Positions 42,041 to 54,471 of a stretch of 64,000 bases of DNA are shown in pieces; within the stretch, counting starts at the first letter, position 1; every line of letters begins with the position of its first letter. The notes under the pieces are model-generated. The model did no database searches and was not told the DNA's origin. It saw nothing but the letters and a program-made list of their open reading frames with translations. Position numbers and translations under genes: made by a program. Origin of the DNA: Parasponia andersonii (lineage: Eukaryota; Streptophyta; Magnoliopsida; Rosales; Cannabaceae); the NCBI GenBank assembly GCA_002914805.1, contig JXTB01000195.1, positions 292,821 to 356,820 on the forward strand, in the 5' to 3' direction.

Positions 42041-42268
42041 TACTATTTTTATTAGAAAATATTATTTTTAAAAAATATTTAGAAAAATATCATTTTTTAA
42101 AATAATAATTAGTAGTCGGTAATCGGTTTCTAACTAGTAACTAAAGATATTTATAGCTAGTATATAACTAGTAACCATTAACAATTAACAAGTAATGAGT
42201 AATCATTTTAAAAATAATATTTTTCTAAAAAAATTTTAAAAAATGATATTTTTATAATAAAAATCGTA
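42041..42268. mobile_element. Foldback/MITE-like element with ~70 bp inverted arms
   Basis: The left arm begins tactatttttattag and the reversed right arm tacgatttttattat. The two can be aligned for about 70 bp at roughly 85% identity, including agaaaaatat(c/t)atttttt in both. The spacer carries two copies of aactagtaac. No clear target duplication and no coding capacity. Confidence 0.55.
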
Positions 42269-42744
42269 CAATTTGAAAAGCTTGATCTTTGTATTTTTGT
42301 AATCTTTTTTTGGATTTTTATAGGTAAAGTGTTAGAAACCCGTGATTTTGACCTTTTTGACGATAAGTTTTACATCATTTAAAAACTAGAGTGAAAATTG
42401 GTATTTTTTTTAAATGCTTGAGAAGTTCTCGAACCTCGATATTATTATTCTTTTGCAATCTCCAACGACAACAGACTGCTATGCCCTAATAAGTAAAACG
42501 ACTCCCATTATCCTCCTTTCATCATTGACGACATCGTCAGTGCTGACTGCTAGTTGGTACCGTTGGTCGCATCCACGTGTCAAATGCTTGACGTTGAACC
42601 TAACCAACTGTATCTAAGGAACTGTATGTCACTGCTTCTCCCTCTTTCTTTCCCGATTCGGGAGCCAAAAAAAAAAGAAAAAAAAAAAGAACGAAACCCA
42701 GTGACGAACAGAGTGAGTTTTGGTCCGTACAACACCAGACTGAA
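42269..42744 (+). promoter_or_regulatory. JMJ31 promoter and 5' leader
   Basis: The last ~330 bp before the start codon are markedly less AT-rich than the spacer. They contain a G-box (atcCACGTGtca, core 42574-42579) about 165 bp before the ATG. An upstream ATG at 42583 opens a frame that runs past the JMJ31 start, so the real transcription start is probably downstream of it. No TATA box is obvious. Confidence 0.45.
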
Positions 42745-42873
42745 ATGGATTCTTCTCTGCAAATTCGAAGTTTCGAACAACTTCCATCGGTCATGGAGTT
42801 CGACTCTCTTATCGAATCCTCAGACGTCCCTGCCGTAATATCAATTTTCTTCTCTCCCTCTCTCTCTCTCTCT

Positions 42874-42909
<36 letters not shown>

Positions 42910-43136
42910 TACACACACACACACACACATGTATACGTTTTCATTAAGTAGTTGGGCTCAGCACTCACTGTCTTATTGAATAGGTTTTTAAAGGATGCGT
43001 TAACGATTGGAAAGCTTTCTCCAAATGGAATCCCTCCACTGGTGGTCTCGACTATTTGCTGGTATAACTAGATAAATATGTATATAATTTTTATTCAAGC
43101 TTAGCTAGGGATTTCGTGGTTGGCAATCCCCTTCTT

Positions 43137-43176
<40 letters not shown>

Positions 43177-46100
43177 TAAAATATGTTTTTGATAATGAAT
43201 TGAAACTTAGGAACGGGTAGGATCTTGTGTTGTGGAGGCTATGCTATCGAAGTCTGCACCCGTCTTCTATGGTGATCTTAGAAGCCATGAGAGGGTAATT
43301 GCTTATTGTTTCTGTTGATGACATTGTAAAGCTTTTGAATTGCTCTTTCTCTGGGGTCTCATTAGCTTGATTACTTACTTACCCTGCATTTCTATAGGTC
43401 CCTTTACCGTTCTCTGATTTCATTGGGATTTGTAAGCAGCGTTTGCACAATGGAGGTGATGGTTCAAGTGGTAGTTTTGAATTGGAGAAGCATGGTATAG
43501 CAGAGCCCGAATCAGAATCGATTGATGGTGCTCCTCAGCAAATCTATTTAGCACAGGTTCAATTTCAAGGGCTTTGAGATGATAAATTTTACTTCTTTGA
43601 CTATCTGCAAATAATTTTTCTTTCGTCATTATTGCTTTTTATACCATATTTGTATTGGTTTTGGGGTGTACTTTGACTGCTCGATTCATTTGGTACGAGA
43701 AATATCTACTATGCTGACACCCCACCAAACCCAAATGTTGTTTTTGCAAATTTTGAATGTGGTTATGTATAATTCAGGTGCCAATTATGCATACTGAAAA
43801 TGAAGATAAGGTTCAATTGGAAACTTTGAGAGAAGACATCCATACGGTTTGTTAATCTATTGGACCAGTCTGTGATTACTCTATGGTCCTTCAACAAAGA
43901 GTCCTTTGTTCTCACTCTCATTTGAACTGCCGGTTTTTTGATTCTGTAGCCTTTATTTTTGGAGGAAAAGGTAGTAGCTTCTGTCAATCTGTGGATGAAC
44001 AGTGCTCAAGCTAGATCAAGTACTCATTATGATCCACACCATAACCTTCTATGCTTAGTTTGTGGCTGTAAGCAAGGTAAAAATATTATTTATGAAAGTG
44101 TTGCCGCTCCTTTTCAACATTTTTGTAATAGCTGTTTAGGAAGATGGATATCTCTTTTTTCTTCAGCTTACAGGTCTTTCATCTTTTGGACATATCCTTT
44201 TGTATGAAATTCACAATTTGCTTGATATGTATAGGAGGGTAACCATATTGGCTGAAAAGAAGTGGCCCTCGTGGGTGGGATGGGTTGAAAATGTGTCATC
44301 GAATGTTGTAGGTGATGGGACTAGAGTCTTTTTGTTGTATGGTTGTATCAGTTGTTGTGTGGACCAAATCTCTGAAGGTTGCTTTTCTTGGCTTAACTAG
44401 TAACCTGTGGATTTGACATTGGTGGTGGTCCTGGTGGAGAATTGTATCGGTTGGTCTAGAGTAGAGTATATTTAGCATCACAGATTTGTTATGGTGCTGA
44501 AGAATGTGGTGGAGTTGGTGGAAGTTATGTATTTTATTATTATGGAACAGGTTTACACAAGGATGGATTTTTGAATTTTGTTTGAAGAGAAAAATCTATT
44601 TTTGTTAAATTTTCTGACAGTTTTTTTGAAGTTATTTTGCAGAAATAATGGTTTTTAATTTTCTTACTCTTGATGAACTTGTGTTCTTCGCAGTGCTTTT
44701 ATGGCCTTCTTCTGCCAGTCCTATGTTATATCCTATGCCTCTCTATGGGGAGGCATCAAATCACAGGTAATCTATTTTATCTATTGCTATAAATTTAGAT
44801 CTTGATTTCTTCTGTGCTCATCAAGTTAGAAAAATTCAGTATTTCTACTGTTAATTAGTGCATGATAGTCAACATGTATCTATTCTTGCTGTCTTCAACT
44901 TTTGATTTCTCCCCACCTTTTTGGTGCCTTTGATCTTTCTGGCAGTTTGCTTTCTCTAGAAAATCCAGATTTATCGGTTTACCCTCGAGCAAAATGCTTA
45001 ATGGAGTACTCACAGAAGGTTATTCTCCATGCAGGTGATGCCCTTTTCATTCCTGAAGGATGGTAAGATTTAATTCATATCTATAGAACTGTTTAATTGA
45101 TTAGGAGCCTTCCTGTTCATGTTCAAATCTTTTGTCCTCTTTATGAGATATTGTGAGTCTGTGAATATGGTCTTTATTTATTTTTGTTACATATTCAATA
45201 TCTGCCAGTTCCAGTCTCATTTCAGTCTATAAATTTTATGTTCTATTTTATGGCATACTGCCCATCCCCAATGCTAAGGCAACTAAAATTGCTGTATGCA
45301 TCATGTCCTCATTTTTGCATATGTATATGGGATCCTTGTGTGCACAGTGATTCTTGTTTTGAGATTTTTCTTCATTATGACATAATTCATAGTTAGACTT
45401 TATTTTGTTCCTGGAATACTCGTTTAGTCAAATGATGCTCTTTCTGCCACAGGTTCCACCAAGTAGATAGTGATGATTTGACTATTGCTGTTAACTTCTG
45501 GTGGCAGTCCAATATTATGTCGAGCATGTCAGAACATATGGATGCCTATTATTTGCGAAGAATATTAAAAAGGTAGTGGTTGATTTCTTTAAATGAAATT
45601 ATTGTGTTACTAATGTAGAAAACTAAATTGATTGTTGGTCTCTTTCTTTCATATGTTTCTTCATCCAAATTCAAATGAAAGATTGACAGACAGGGAAATG
45701 GTATGTATCTCACAAAGATGGTAATGTATGTTTATGCATCTATGTACCTGTAATTTCTATCCAAACTCTACTATTTTAAGTTTGCAGCTTATTTGTTGCT
45801 TTATGGTGCTTTCATGGGAACAAAATATGCAAAGCGTTCTTCAACTTTACAAGGATATCCATGGGAGTATTCATACTTTCTCCTCTTAGAGACTAGTAAA
45901 ATATTCATATAGCTTAACTTCTTTTGAAAATTATAAGCAGATATCACATGGCTTTACAATTAATTTTTCATCTCTAACAGCTGATTACTGTGTGGAAGTT
46001 TTGCCTAGTTCTATGTTTCCAAAATTTCGCTTGGTTGGCCACAATTGATCTTGGACCATATTTGGATCACTTCTATTGACTCAATTAGCTACGCAATTTC

Positions 46101-49100
46101 TTGATGAAATCTTTAACTACTTTTCAATTTATTGGCCATTTAACTTGGTCTATGCATATCCCTATTCCGTAGCTCTGGGAATCAAATACACTTTGTTGTT
46201 CTTTCTTTTCAATGTTTCTAATACTAAGTTTTTTATTGAGCATTATGATGAATACTTATTCTTTGAATTAGAACAGAACAAAGTTCTATGTAAAGTGTCA
46301 TCTGCAGAAATGCAGAATATGAAGAGGCATACATGTGCAATGCTTGGTAATGGAGAAGCAGGTCAATTTCTTTTGGATTTGAGTTCTATCCTGAGTTGAG
46401 ATTCAGTTTTATCTTTTTATGTCAAGATTTGGTTTTAATTTGATATCAGATTCTAGCACCGGTGAATTAGATCTGGCATGTGAAAGAAAGGATTTTAAAG
46501 GAAAAGACCCGGAGCAGAGAACTATGTTACGAGATTTGGAACCACTTGCTGTTGAGGCTCTTCATGTACTTGTTTCTCTAGTTCATGACCGCATTAGTAT
46601 TGCTGATTGTGGTGAACTTGTGCAATCTGAGGCAATGAAAGATTCTGCCGTCAGTGTTGAAGTTCAATGCAAGAAAGCTATGACAACTAATTCCTTTAGC
46701 TTAGAAGATGACCCAGTTGCTAAAATCCTATGGAACCTTGACCCATGCACTCTTCAAAATGTCTTTCTTGCCATGGCTGTGAGTCTATTACCAACCTATT
46801 TATATATACTGCTTAAGTTTGGTGATGTATAGCTAGACTTTTGTGTCCTGGCAATAAGTTAAAACATTGCACTTTAAGATAAAGGTTTATTCGTGATTCC
46901 GTATATTCGAAGTGGGACAGTTTGTTTTAGCAAAAACATGTAATGAAATTAGGTATTTGTTCTCTTTCCACAATATCAAACAAATATGGAAAAGTAGCAT
47001 TTTTTTTCTCTTGGGTGGTGATGCAATTTTGGAGACCTTAATTCTGGTGCAGTCTGTGCAGTAAAGTGATGTTCTGGAGTTCCTTGTTTGCTCTCTATTT
47101 TGTCTTTTTGTTCTTTTAATGGCTGTGGGGAGTTGAGACCACCATGTTCAAGTGTCACATGGCAATACCATTTTCTGATGCGGTCACTGTATAGGTTTAT
47201 GGAACCATTGGGTAGAAAGGGGATCTCCGGTTCAGCGCTTATCGTCAACGAGTGGAGGTTCAGATTATTGAACAATGGAGATGCTGAATTACTAATTTAC
47301 AAGAATATTGTTTATATATGAACTGGTTAATCAGGGCCTCAGTAACTAGATCATATATGTTTATGGGTAACTAAGGCTTTATTTCTGAGACCTTCTTTTA
47401 ATAAATATTTGTACTTATTCGTATTTCCTTTTTCAGCACAACTTCCCAAGAACTCTGGAGGCTCTAATACTTCACTTGCTTTCACCGATGGCAGCAGAGG
47501 TTCTTACACGTAAATTTGATGAGCTAGATCAAGTGACCACCGAGGAAGATTGGTAAATCCTAGTTTTCATAACTCATATGAACCTTTCTTTCCTAAATAG
47601 TGACAAAGGAAAGACATCCTGAATTTTGGTTTTGATGTGTTGGTCATCATTTCAGGAATAAGTTCTACAAGGTTTTCTATGGTGTCTTTGATGATCAGTT
47701 TGCTGCAATGGATGCTATTCTAAATGGGAAAGAATCCTTTGCACTACAGGTAATGATTTGTGCTTTTCTTTTCATGTTATATCTGTTTGGCGCTCTTTCC
47801 TTACGAGTCATCTCTTTGTTTCGAAGCTTAGACAAAAATTTAGCTTCTCCATTTCTTGTTGGAGTTTGCAGTTGGAGGCTTGTTGACTTTCTAAACAGAT
47901 TTTTCAAATATCATAAGATTGTCGTGCAGCTTGAGAACCATTTCATTGGGAAAGTTAAAAATATTTATAGTTTACTTAGTATCCTTGATATCTTGGATTC
48001 ATTATATAGAGTTATTTAACGAATAAATGTTCTGATTTTAAAAGTGTAGTTGTATTTTTCTTCAAGCACTCTTCAGTCTTCTTTTATTTTAATTCATATT
48101 ATCAAGCACCCTATATTGCCTGTGGTTGTCCCAAGAAAGGAGAAACCCGTTATACTGTTTGGTATTTAGATTTGTCCCTGAGTGAGATCCGATGCCAATA
48201 ACATTAGAAAATGGTAATAGATTGCTACTTCACCTGAAACAAGATGCCTTTCTTTCTTGAGGTAAAGTATGATAATGAGGGATGGGTAGTACAAGCCTTG
48301 AAACTTATTCCTGCAGACTATTCCATTTCTAGTCAGTGTTGACAAATCAAATTTTCACTATTTTAACACCATCAAATTTTTGTCAGTTGATATTTTTTTA
48401 CATCCATGCTACTAGAAGTTTCCTGCTGAGCGTGGGTCCGTATAATGCTTAAAGTTCTTTGCTATACAAATCTCAAGTGCTCTGGGATTTTTCCGTCAAA
48501 CTTATTTTTGCATAACTCAGTTGAACATCTGAATCCTTCTCCATTTAAATTCTTCTTGTTACAATTCTGTGATCCAACTCTTCTTTTCGCTGAATAACTT
48601 TGATAGCCTTTTTCTTTTCTTCAAAATGAAGAGTCCCTTTAGAATTTTCTTTAGAGGATGCATTGCTTTTGTTTTGGTTCATATTTTTATTTCCTTTCAG
48701 CATTATGTATATCTTCACCATCATTATCATCGTAGTGTACGTCTGTGCAATCCTTACCTTGTCTTTATATCTTTTGTTATTCATATATTAGCAGCTAGTT
48801 GATGACTGAAAATGTGTGGGTTGACTGAGATTCCATGCTATCCATAATGAAAGATCTTTTCTCCTATAGAGAAGAAGGGTGAAAAGGTTAAATAAGCTGA
48901 TATCTTTTATCTCCATATAAAAGATACAGAATCTAAAGGTTCTTGCGCTGCACAAAAAATAGAATGTCTTGAGGAACAACAATGAGATGATCGAACATTA
49001 TCTAAAAGAAGGAACCCAAGAAAAACAAGATTCTAATTTGGCTTTCTGAAGTTGTCCTTAAATAAATCAACTGTATTTAGAACACCGAATGCACATTCTC

Positions 49101-49309
49101 ACATTAGAAGAAGAAGAAGAAGAAAAAAAGAATCCAATGAACTCATTGTCCAGAATATAGAATGTTTTGAGATACCTATAAATTTCTTAACCATATTGCG
49201 ATTTAATAGTATTTTATATTTTTTTTAACTGGTGCAGGCATTCAAGAACGTGTTGGACAAATATATGGGGGTAAATTTTGTTGGGTCTTCATTACCAGGG
49301 ATCAGATGA
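42745..49309 (+). CDS. JMJ31: JmjC-domain Fe(II)/2-oxoglutarate oxygenase, JMJ31-like, 15 exons
   Basis: A predicted Fe(II)- and 2-oxoglutarate-dependent oxygenase of the small JmjC-only group that includes Arabidopsis JMJ31. The family is annotated as lysine demethylase, but substrates are not firmly known and protein hydroxylation is an alternative. Exons by hand: 42745-42834, 42984-43061, 43211-43294, 43398-43556, 43778-43846, 43950-44076, 44694-44766, 44946-45062, 45453-45572, 45682-45700, 46277-46361, 46450-46778, 47437-47552, 47656-47749, 49238-49309. All introns are GT-AG, one exon has only 19 nt, and the sum is 1632 nt, 543 aa. Iron ligands are visible: H186 and D188 (STHYDPHHN) and H268 (PEGWFHQV). 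The start context GAAATGG is strong. The C-terminal ~250 residues are helical and follow the JmjC core. The last exon is short, so the C-terminus is the least certain part. Divergently oriented from SPI, 13.6 kb away. Confidence 0.9.
42861..42930. repeat. Compound (TC)n(TA)n(CA)n microsatellite in JMJ31 intron 1
   Basis: A CT-rich run is followed by TA repeats and then two CA runs split by a single TA, starting within ~30 bp of the exon 1 donor. Confidence 0.95.
43142..43170. repeat. (TA)n microsatellite in JMJ31 intron 2
   Basis: A TA dinucleotide run about 40 bp upstream of the exon 3 acceptor region. Confidence 0.95.
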
Positions 49310-50437
49310 GGTGCCTGTTGAGGCACACTACTTTAAAGAAATTGGTCCCTCCAGAATCTTGAGGGAGCAAATCGATGCATATTCACTGCAGAAGCTTTTC
49401 TTCTCTCAAAAGATATTCTTGCATGTGGTATTATTCAGCACAGTTTTGGTAGAATTAAAATCATCACCAACTTTGACTAGGAGTCTAGAACTGTAATGCT
49501 TTATGAGTCGGATGTCTACATCTTATCTAAATTATTCGTGTAAAAATCTCTGTTCAGTTTCGAGATATTCATTTCTGCATTAACTCAGTTCTTGCAGTCC
49601 TGCAGTGAATGGCTCCAGTAGATTTTTTTATGGAAAACAAAATTACTTTGTCACTAGCTTTCTACAGTTGGAAATTTTGTTTTGTTTTGTTTGAAAATGG
49701 TTGAGGTTTCGGACCACAAACATGCTGGAAGAATAGGTTATATGTCGAATAATTGAGAAAATGATATAAGCTAAACCTATATAGCAAAGTGCATATGCGC
49801 CAAATCTATCTAGAAAGGGACATTAAGGGCGCATATCAGAGTACATTTATGGTTTAGGACCATGAATATGTCTGTCTCTTCTGTCTTTTTTTCTTATTTA
49901 GGCTGGTTTTTTAATTGGCTAAACTTACAGGAATTAGATTAGAAAAAGCAAAACACCATAGAACATAATGCAGTTTCATATTGGGAAAGGCCATTGGTTA
50001 TGCATAATGTTAATCTTGTTGTCTATTAACTAATGTTTAATAGCATTTAAGGGGTAAGTGGGAAAGAGCGAGTTGAAGGGGAGTTTTCAGAAGGGGGAAG
50101 GAAAAGAAAGGAGAGAAAAGCACAGAAAAAGAAGGGCTTGGTAATTATTAGGACTGGAAGGGAAGAAAAGAGGCAAAAAGCAGTTTTGTAGAGGCAAAGA
50201 TTCTCCGGTGGAGGATGACATTTGCAAGTAAGTCGTGAAAAAAAAAAAGTGTGCGAGGGAATAGAAGGGAAGCTTTTAGTTTGTCAGGTTGTGCAGCCAA
50301 AGATAAAAAAAAGGAGTGTCTTTTTTACTAGAGGCAAATGGCATATATTGTACCTTAACCCTGCAACTAACGTATTTACTTTCTAAAAGCTTGGATATAC
50401 CATAACCACCCAAGCCCTCCTTTCGTTAATCCCTAGG

Positions 50438-50438
<1 letters not shown>

Positions 50439-50475
<37 letters not shown>
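50439..50475. repeat. (CT)n microsatellite
   Basis: An uninterrupted CT run of about 37 bp. Confidence 0.95.
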
Positions 50476-50477
<2 letters not shown>

Positions 50478-51688
50478 AGTGGATATACTGAGTTGTGGGG
50501 GAAACAATTTTGGTCACCCCACTTCAAATTCTTGACTTGATTTGAGCACATTCTAATTAACACTATTAGATAGCAAGGTTAGTTGATTTAGAAACCAAAA
50601 ACCATTTTGATGCATGTAACCCCTGTCAGGTTAGTTAGGCCTAAACATCATGGAATTTATACCCATCAGATTTATGTATCTAAATCTGGGCAATTAATCT
50701 AATTAATGCATCAACACATTTTCCCGGCCTTTTGAGGGGTTTATTTCTGTCTAAGCATGTTCATCCCTAGGTCTATTACTAGTTGCCAATATGGGGAAGA
50801 GAAGGTGTAATTTGATATATAATGTCCCGGCAATTCAATCATGTAATGAAGGCTTAATATTGCCTACGGAAGGCTGTCTTTCATAGATGTATGTGGGGAA
50901 TATGCACAGAAATTGATAAAGGGTGTAATCAAGTAAAAAGAAGACTGGGAATTGTGTTTTTTCAAAGTTCAATTGAGCATCTTTTCCATAACCGTTGACA
51001 TTTCTGATCTTTTATTTTCTTTCTTCTTTTCTTTCCCCCCCTTTCGTTTCTTTTCTTTTCTTTTTGGTCCTTTAGGTTCACTAACTACTAGCTATAATTC
51101 CCGGACCACCACCACACCCAGCACAAAAACACATACACCATCAACTTAGTTTGCCTTTCTACTCACGCTTACAACAGGTTTTACAGCCTCTCTACCCCAT
51201 CTTTAGAAAAAGGGCTAACAAGTTTCTTTGAAATTCATGCAATTTTTAGTACTCAAAAAGAAAGTAAAGTGGTGAGAAAAAGAATTTCTTGGAAAACTTC
51301 ATTCTTGAATTGGAATGTGTTGTTAGGAGAAAAAAAATACTAATGTAAAGAAAAGAAAGTAGCTCAAATTTCCAGTCCTTTTTGCTCAATAGTTGCTTCT
51401 CTCGTGGTTATCACATAAGCTGGAAATGAACGATATTTTTCCCATTAAATAACAAATAAACAAATAATATGATTATGACCTCTTTCTAGACATCCCTTTT
51501 GAGTTTCTATTATAATTGTTTATAGTTTGGAGTTTGATTTATTCCTTACTGTGTCCTTGACTCCTTGTATACCTATAGCTAGGGTCATCTCTTAGCTAAT
51601 ATAATTTATACTAGAAGGATAATGAGTACTATAGTTCCACTCTCACGGACTTGTATACTAGTATTATTTGTTGTGATTGGTTTTGATC

Positions 51689-51734
51689 ATATGATGGTCT
51701 TTTTTTTTTCTTGATATAATATATGATGACCTTT
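51689..51734 (-). mobile_element. Possible tiny poly(A)-tailed insertion
   Basis: The direct repeat atatgatggtcttt / atatgatgaccttt (two differences) brackets a minus-strand head ATATCAAG followed by a run of A. Probably an older event of the type seen at 34827 and 54202. Confidence 0.35.
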
Positions 51735-52333
51735 CGCGATCAAGTGTACGTGAACTAATTTTGTGACATGTTTTTCTCGTCAAAAACAAAGAATTGACAA
51801 GGTTAGCATTGAATTTATAATTTCGTTTAAATAGACAAATCGAAGTACTAATTTTGTTTATAATTAATCAAAGCCAACTTTTGAAATTTCTTTCGTTTAA
51901 ATTTTTGTCTAGATGTGCTGCAAGTCATAATACCTTCTTTTGCCCCATATTGCTGCGTGGCATCTTTCTTTCTCGGAAGGAGAAGATAAAATTTACTTAA
52001 GATAGAGATGAATTGACAAACATTAATCAATTTTATTCTCATCACTGTCAAGAATATAAATTGAAACATATAGTAAATACATGTCTTTATATGTAATATA
52101 ATATATCTAAACTTCATAAAAATTATGTTTTATGTGTGTTAAGTCTTTGGTGGTGAAAGAGTGGAGAAATTTCCAGCGAGAAAGACGCGAGACCAAACTT
52201 AGAAACTAGTCAAATTGTTGAAATTTATTTATGTCAAATTAAATCAGCGTAGGCAACTCATGAGTCATGAGTCATTTTGTGGCTTGGTTGGTCATAATAA
52301 TTTTAAAGAATTAGGCTTATTAATAATCAATGA

Positions 52334-52408
52334 AGCCATCACTACTATTTAAGCCGAAAGGGAAAAAAAAAAAGGAAAAAGAGAAAATTAAAAAAGGAGC
52401 CATCACTA
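52334..52408 (+). mobile_element. Possible short A-rich insertion with 11 bp target duplication
   Basis: agccatcacta occurs at 52334-52344 and 52398-52408. The intervening ~50 bp is an interrupted A-rich tract. The similarity also extends loosely past the repeat (tatttaagcc / tatagccc), so a local duplication is an alternative. Confidence 0.3.
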
Positions 52409-52557
52409 TATAGCCCAAAAAAAGAGAGAAAAAAAAATCGCTATCACTGTCAACATCGAAGGGCACGTACGTCAATCCCAAGGGTACAAGGTATGGCCCC
52501 TTCTACCGACATGCTCACCNGTAATCATTTCCCTTGATCTTCTACATGGCACAATAC

Positions 52558-52558
<1 letters not shown>

Positions 52559-52614
<56 letters not shown>
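52559..52614. repeat. (TC)n(TA)n compound microsatellite
   Basis: About 40 bp of TC repeat passes directly into TA repeat. A second (TA)n lies at 52763-52790. Confidence 0.95.
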
Positions 52615-54026
52615 GTATAATTTCTTCCACGGAAATTTACTAATTGTACAAGATCGTGTGAGCGTAATCCATTGCATGTGGGAATCTAGTGTTAAGTTTC
52701 TCAAACATAAATTCTCCTGGCTATACATGATCACATGCAAATTAAAAGTATATTGAAAACTAGTATATATATATATATATATATATATATTCTTACGTTG
52801 ATGTATATTATAATACAAATTAACATATTGATAGTGATTGTGGTACAAGCCCTAGAGGTCCTACCTTTGAAAGGCCCGTTTGTTACTTTCGAAAGTTATA
52901 AATAAGTTTTTTCTGTGGAGAAAATGGCAAGTACTTCAATTGTAATTTGTAAATCCAACGAGCAAAAAGGGTAATATAATATATATATTTATATATATTA
53001 GCTAGCCTTGTACTTCAGCTTCATATATACATATATATAGGAGCTTACGTATATACCTTAACTTTTCAATAGTTTTACAAAATATTAAGAGTATCCAAAT
53101 CAATTTAATTGAACCCAAAAAGAAAAAAAATTTACAGCTCCATATATCGCATGATACATCGTATATAGCTATTTTGTTTGACTATTTCTCTAGCCCCCTC
53201 TTTTCTTATTTTTCTTCTTTTTTGGCAACCATATAAGGTAAAACGGAATTAATAACAAAACGTGAAAATAAAGATGATGAATTGGAAGGGACGATCTATA
53301 TGAATGTGACAAACACATATAATACATTGATTGAAAATAACGACAACGTGTGGGGTACTTACTCAAGCTTCATGCATCAATTATTATTGTCCAGAACAAA
53401 CGTACAATGTTCAAGTTTTAAAGTGATGGTCATATTAATCATAAGTATAGATGGAGCCATCTCCATTTGTCTTCCTTGCCCTTCCCCGTATAATATTCTT
53501 TAGCACCTTACAAAAAAGAAAATCACTATTATACTAGTTATATATTATTAAACAGAAACATAATATAATTTCTCCAAATTATAAATTGAGTTCAATTTGC
53601 TTCTTGTTTCTTTGGTCCATGAATAATATATTCTTCAAAGGCTTGTTATAAAAGACTACTATGAAAACAAAATCCGTGACATAAAGATAGAAAAATATTG
53701 TCTAATTACGATATTGATGAAAGGATTAAAACTAGCGACAAGACACTGAAAAAAAAAAAAANNNNNNAAAAAAAAAAAAAGAAAAGACAAAAAGGAAAAT
53801 TAGCGGACAAGAAATACTAGGGTTCGTTTGCACGTGACATTTTGGTCTTCACCAAACCCAAAATTACAACAATTAGGACACCATGTATGCCTTCACTTAA
53901 AACAACTCAAGCAGTGACTTTGTACTTTGTACGGTTTATGTATGTACTATGTAACGCACTTATTAAATTATAATCAAAATCTAACAGTATAAGATACTAT
54001 ATAAGTAACAACAAGTAAAGAAAGAA

Positions 54027-54118
54027 AATACCCACATATATTAATATTTTCCCTGTTTACCATCTTAAAACCAATACCCACATATATTAATATTTTCCCT
54101 GTTTACCATCTTAAAACC
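54027..54118. repeat. 46 bp perfect tandem duplication
   Basis: Two identical 46 bp units (54027-54072 and 54073-54118), beginning aatacccacatatatta and ending ccatcttaaaacc. Perfect identity implies a recent duplication or an assembly artefact. The nearby gap at 53762 means assembly error should be considered. Confidence 0.95.
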
Positions 54119-54201
54119 CTTGAAAAGAGAAAAAAAAAGCATGAAATAGAAAATAGCCAAATACCATTTGGAAATTAGAAATAATATATAGGACTACAAA
54201 T

Positions 54202-54244
54202 AAGAACAATAATCTTACCCAGAAAAAAAAAAGAACAATAATCT
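54202..54244 (+). mobile_element. Tiny poly(A)-tailed insertion with perfect 14 bp target duplication
   Basis: aagaacaataatct is found at 54202-54215 and 54231-54244. The insert is only TACCCAG plus eight A, on the plus strand. It is the cleanest example of the small-insertion class in this window. Confidence 0.7.
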
Positions 54245-54471
54245 AGAAATTAAACAATTAACCATTAAGGAAAAAAAAAAAAGGAATAGAATAAATATTA
54301 AAATGTATAGATAAAACGTACGCACATACAACGCGTCTTTTGTTTTGTTTTGTTTTTTGTTTTTTTAAATTTTTCCTCTCGGAGATGGAGGGGTATATGA
54401 ATGTCGTTGTAGTTTAAGCCAAAGCATGTTATAATTTACTGTTTTACCCCTCAGAGCTGCTTGGTTTCAAC

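Larger units (their letters stand above)
49310..54026. other. Intergenic DNA between JMJ31 and the IDD gene, no gene seen
   Basis: The first few hundred bases are probably the JMJ31 3' UTR and flank. At 50041-50260 the plus strand is strongly purine-rich. The rest is AT-rich with several microsatellites and an assembly gap in a poly(A) run (53762-53767). No coding region is supported. Confidence 0.7.

Noticed and set aside
53762-53767. The six-N run inside poly(A)
   Set aside because: An assembly gap, not biology. The single Ns at 35192 and 52520 are also ambiguity codes.
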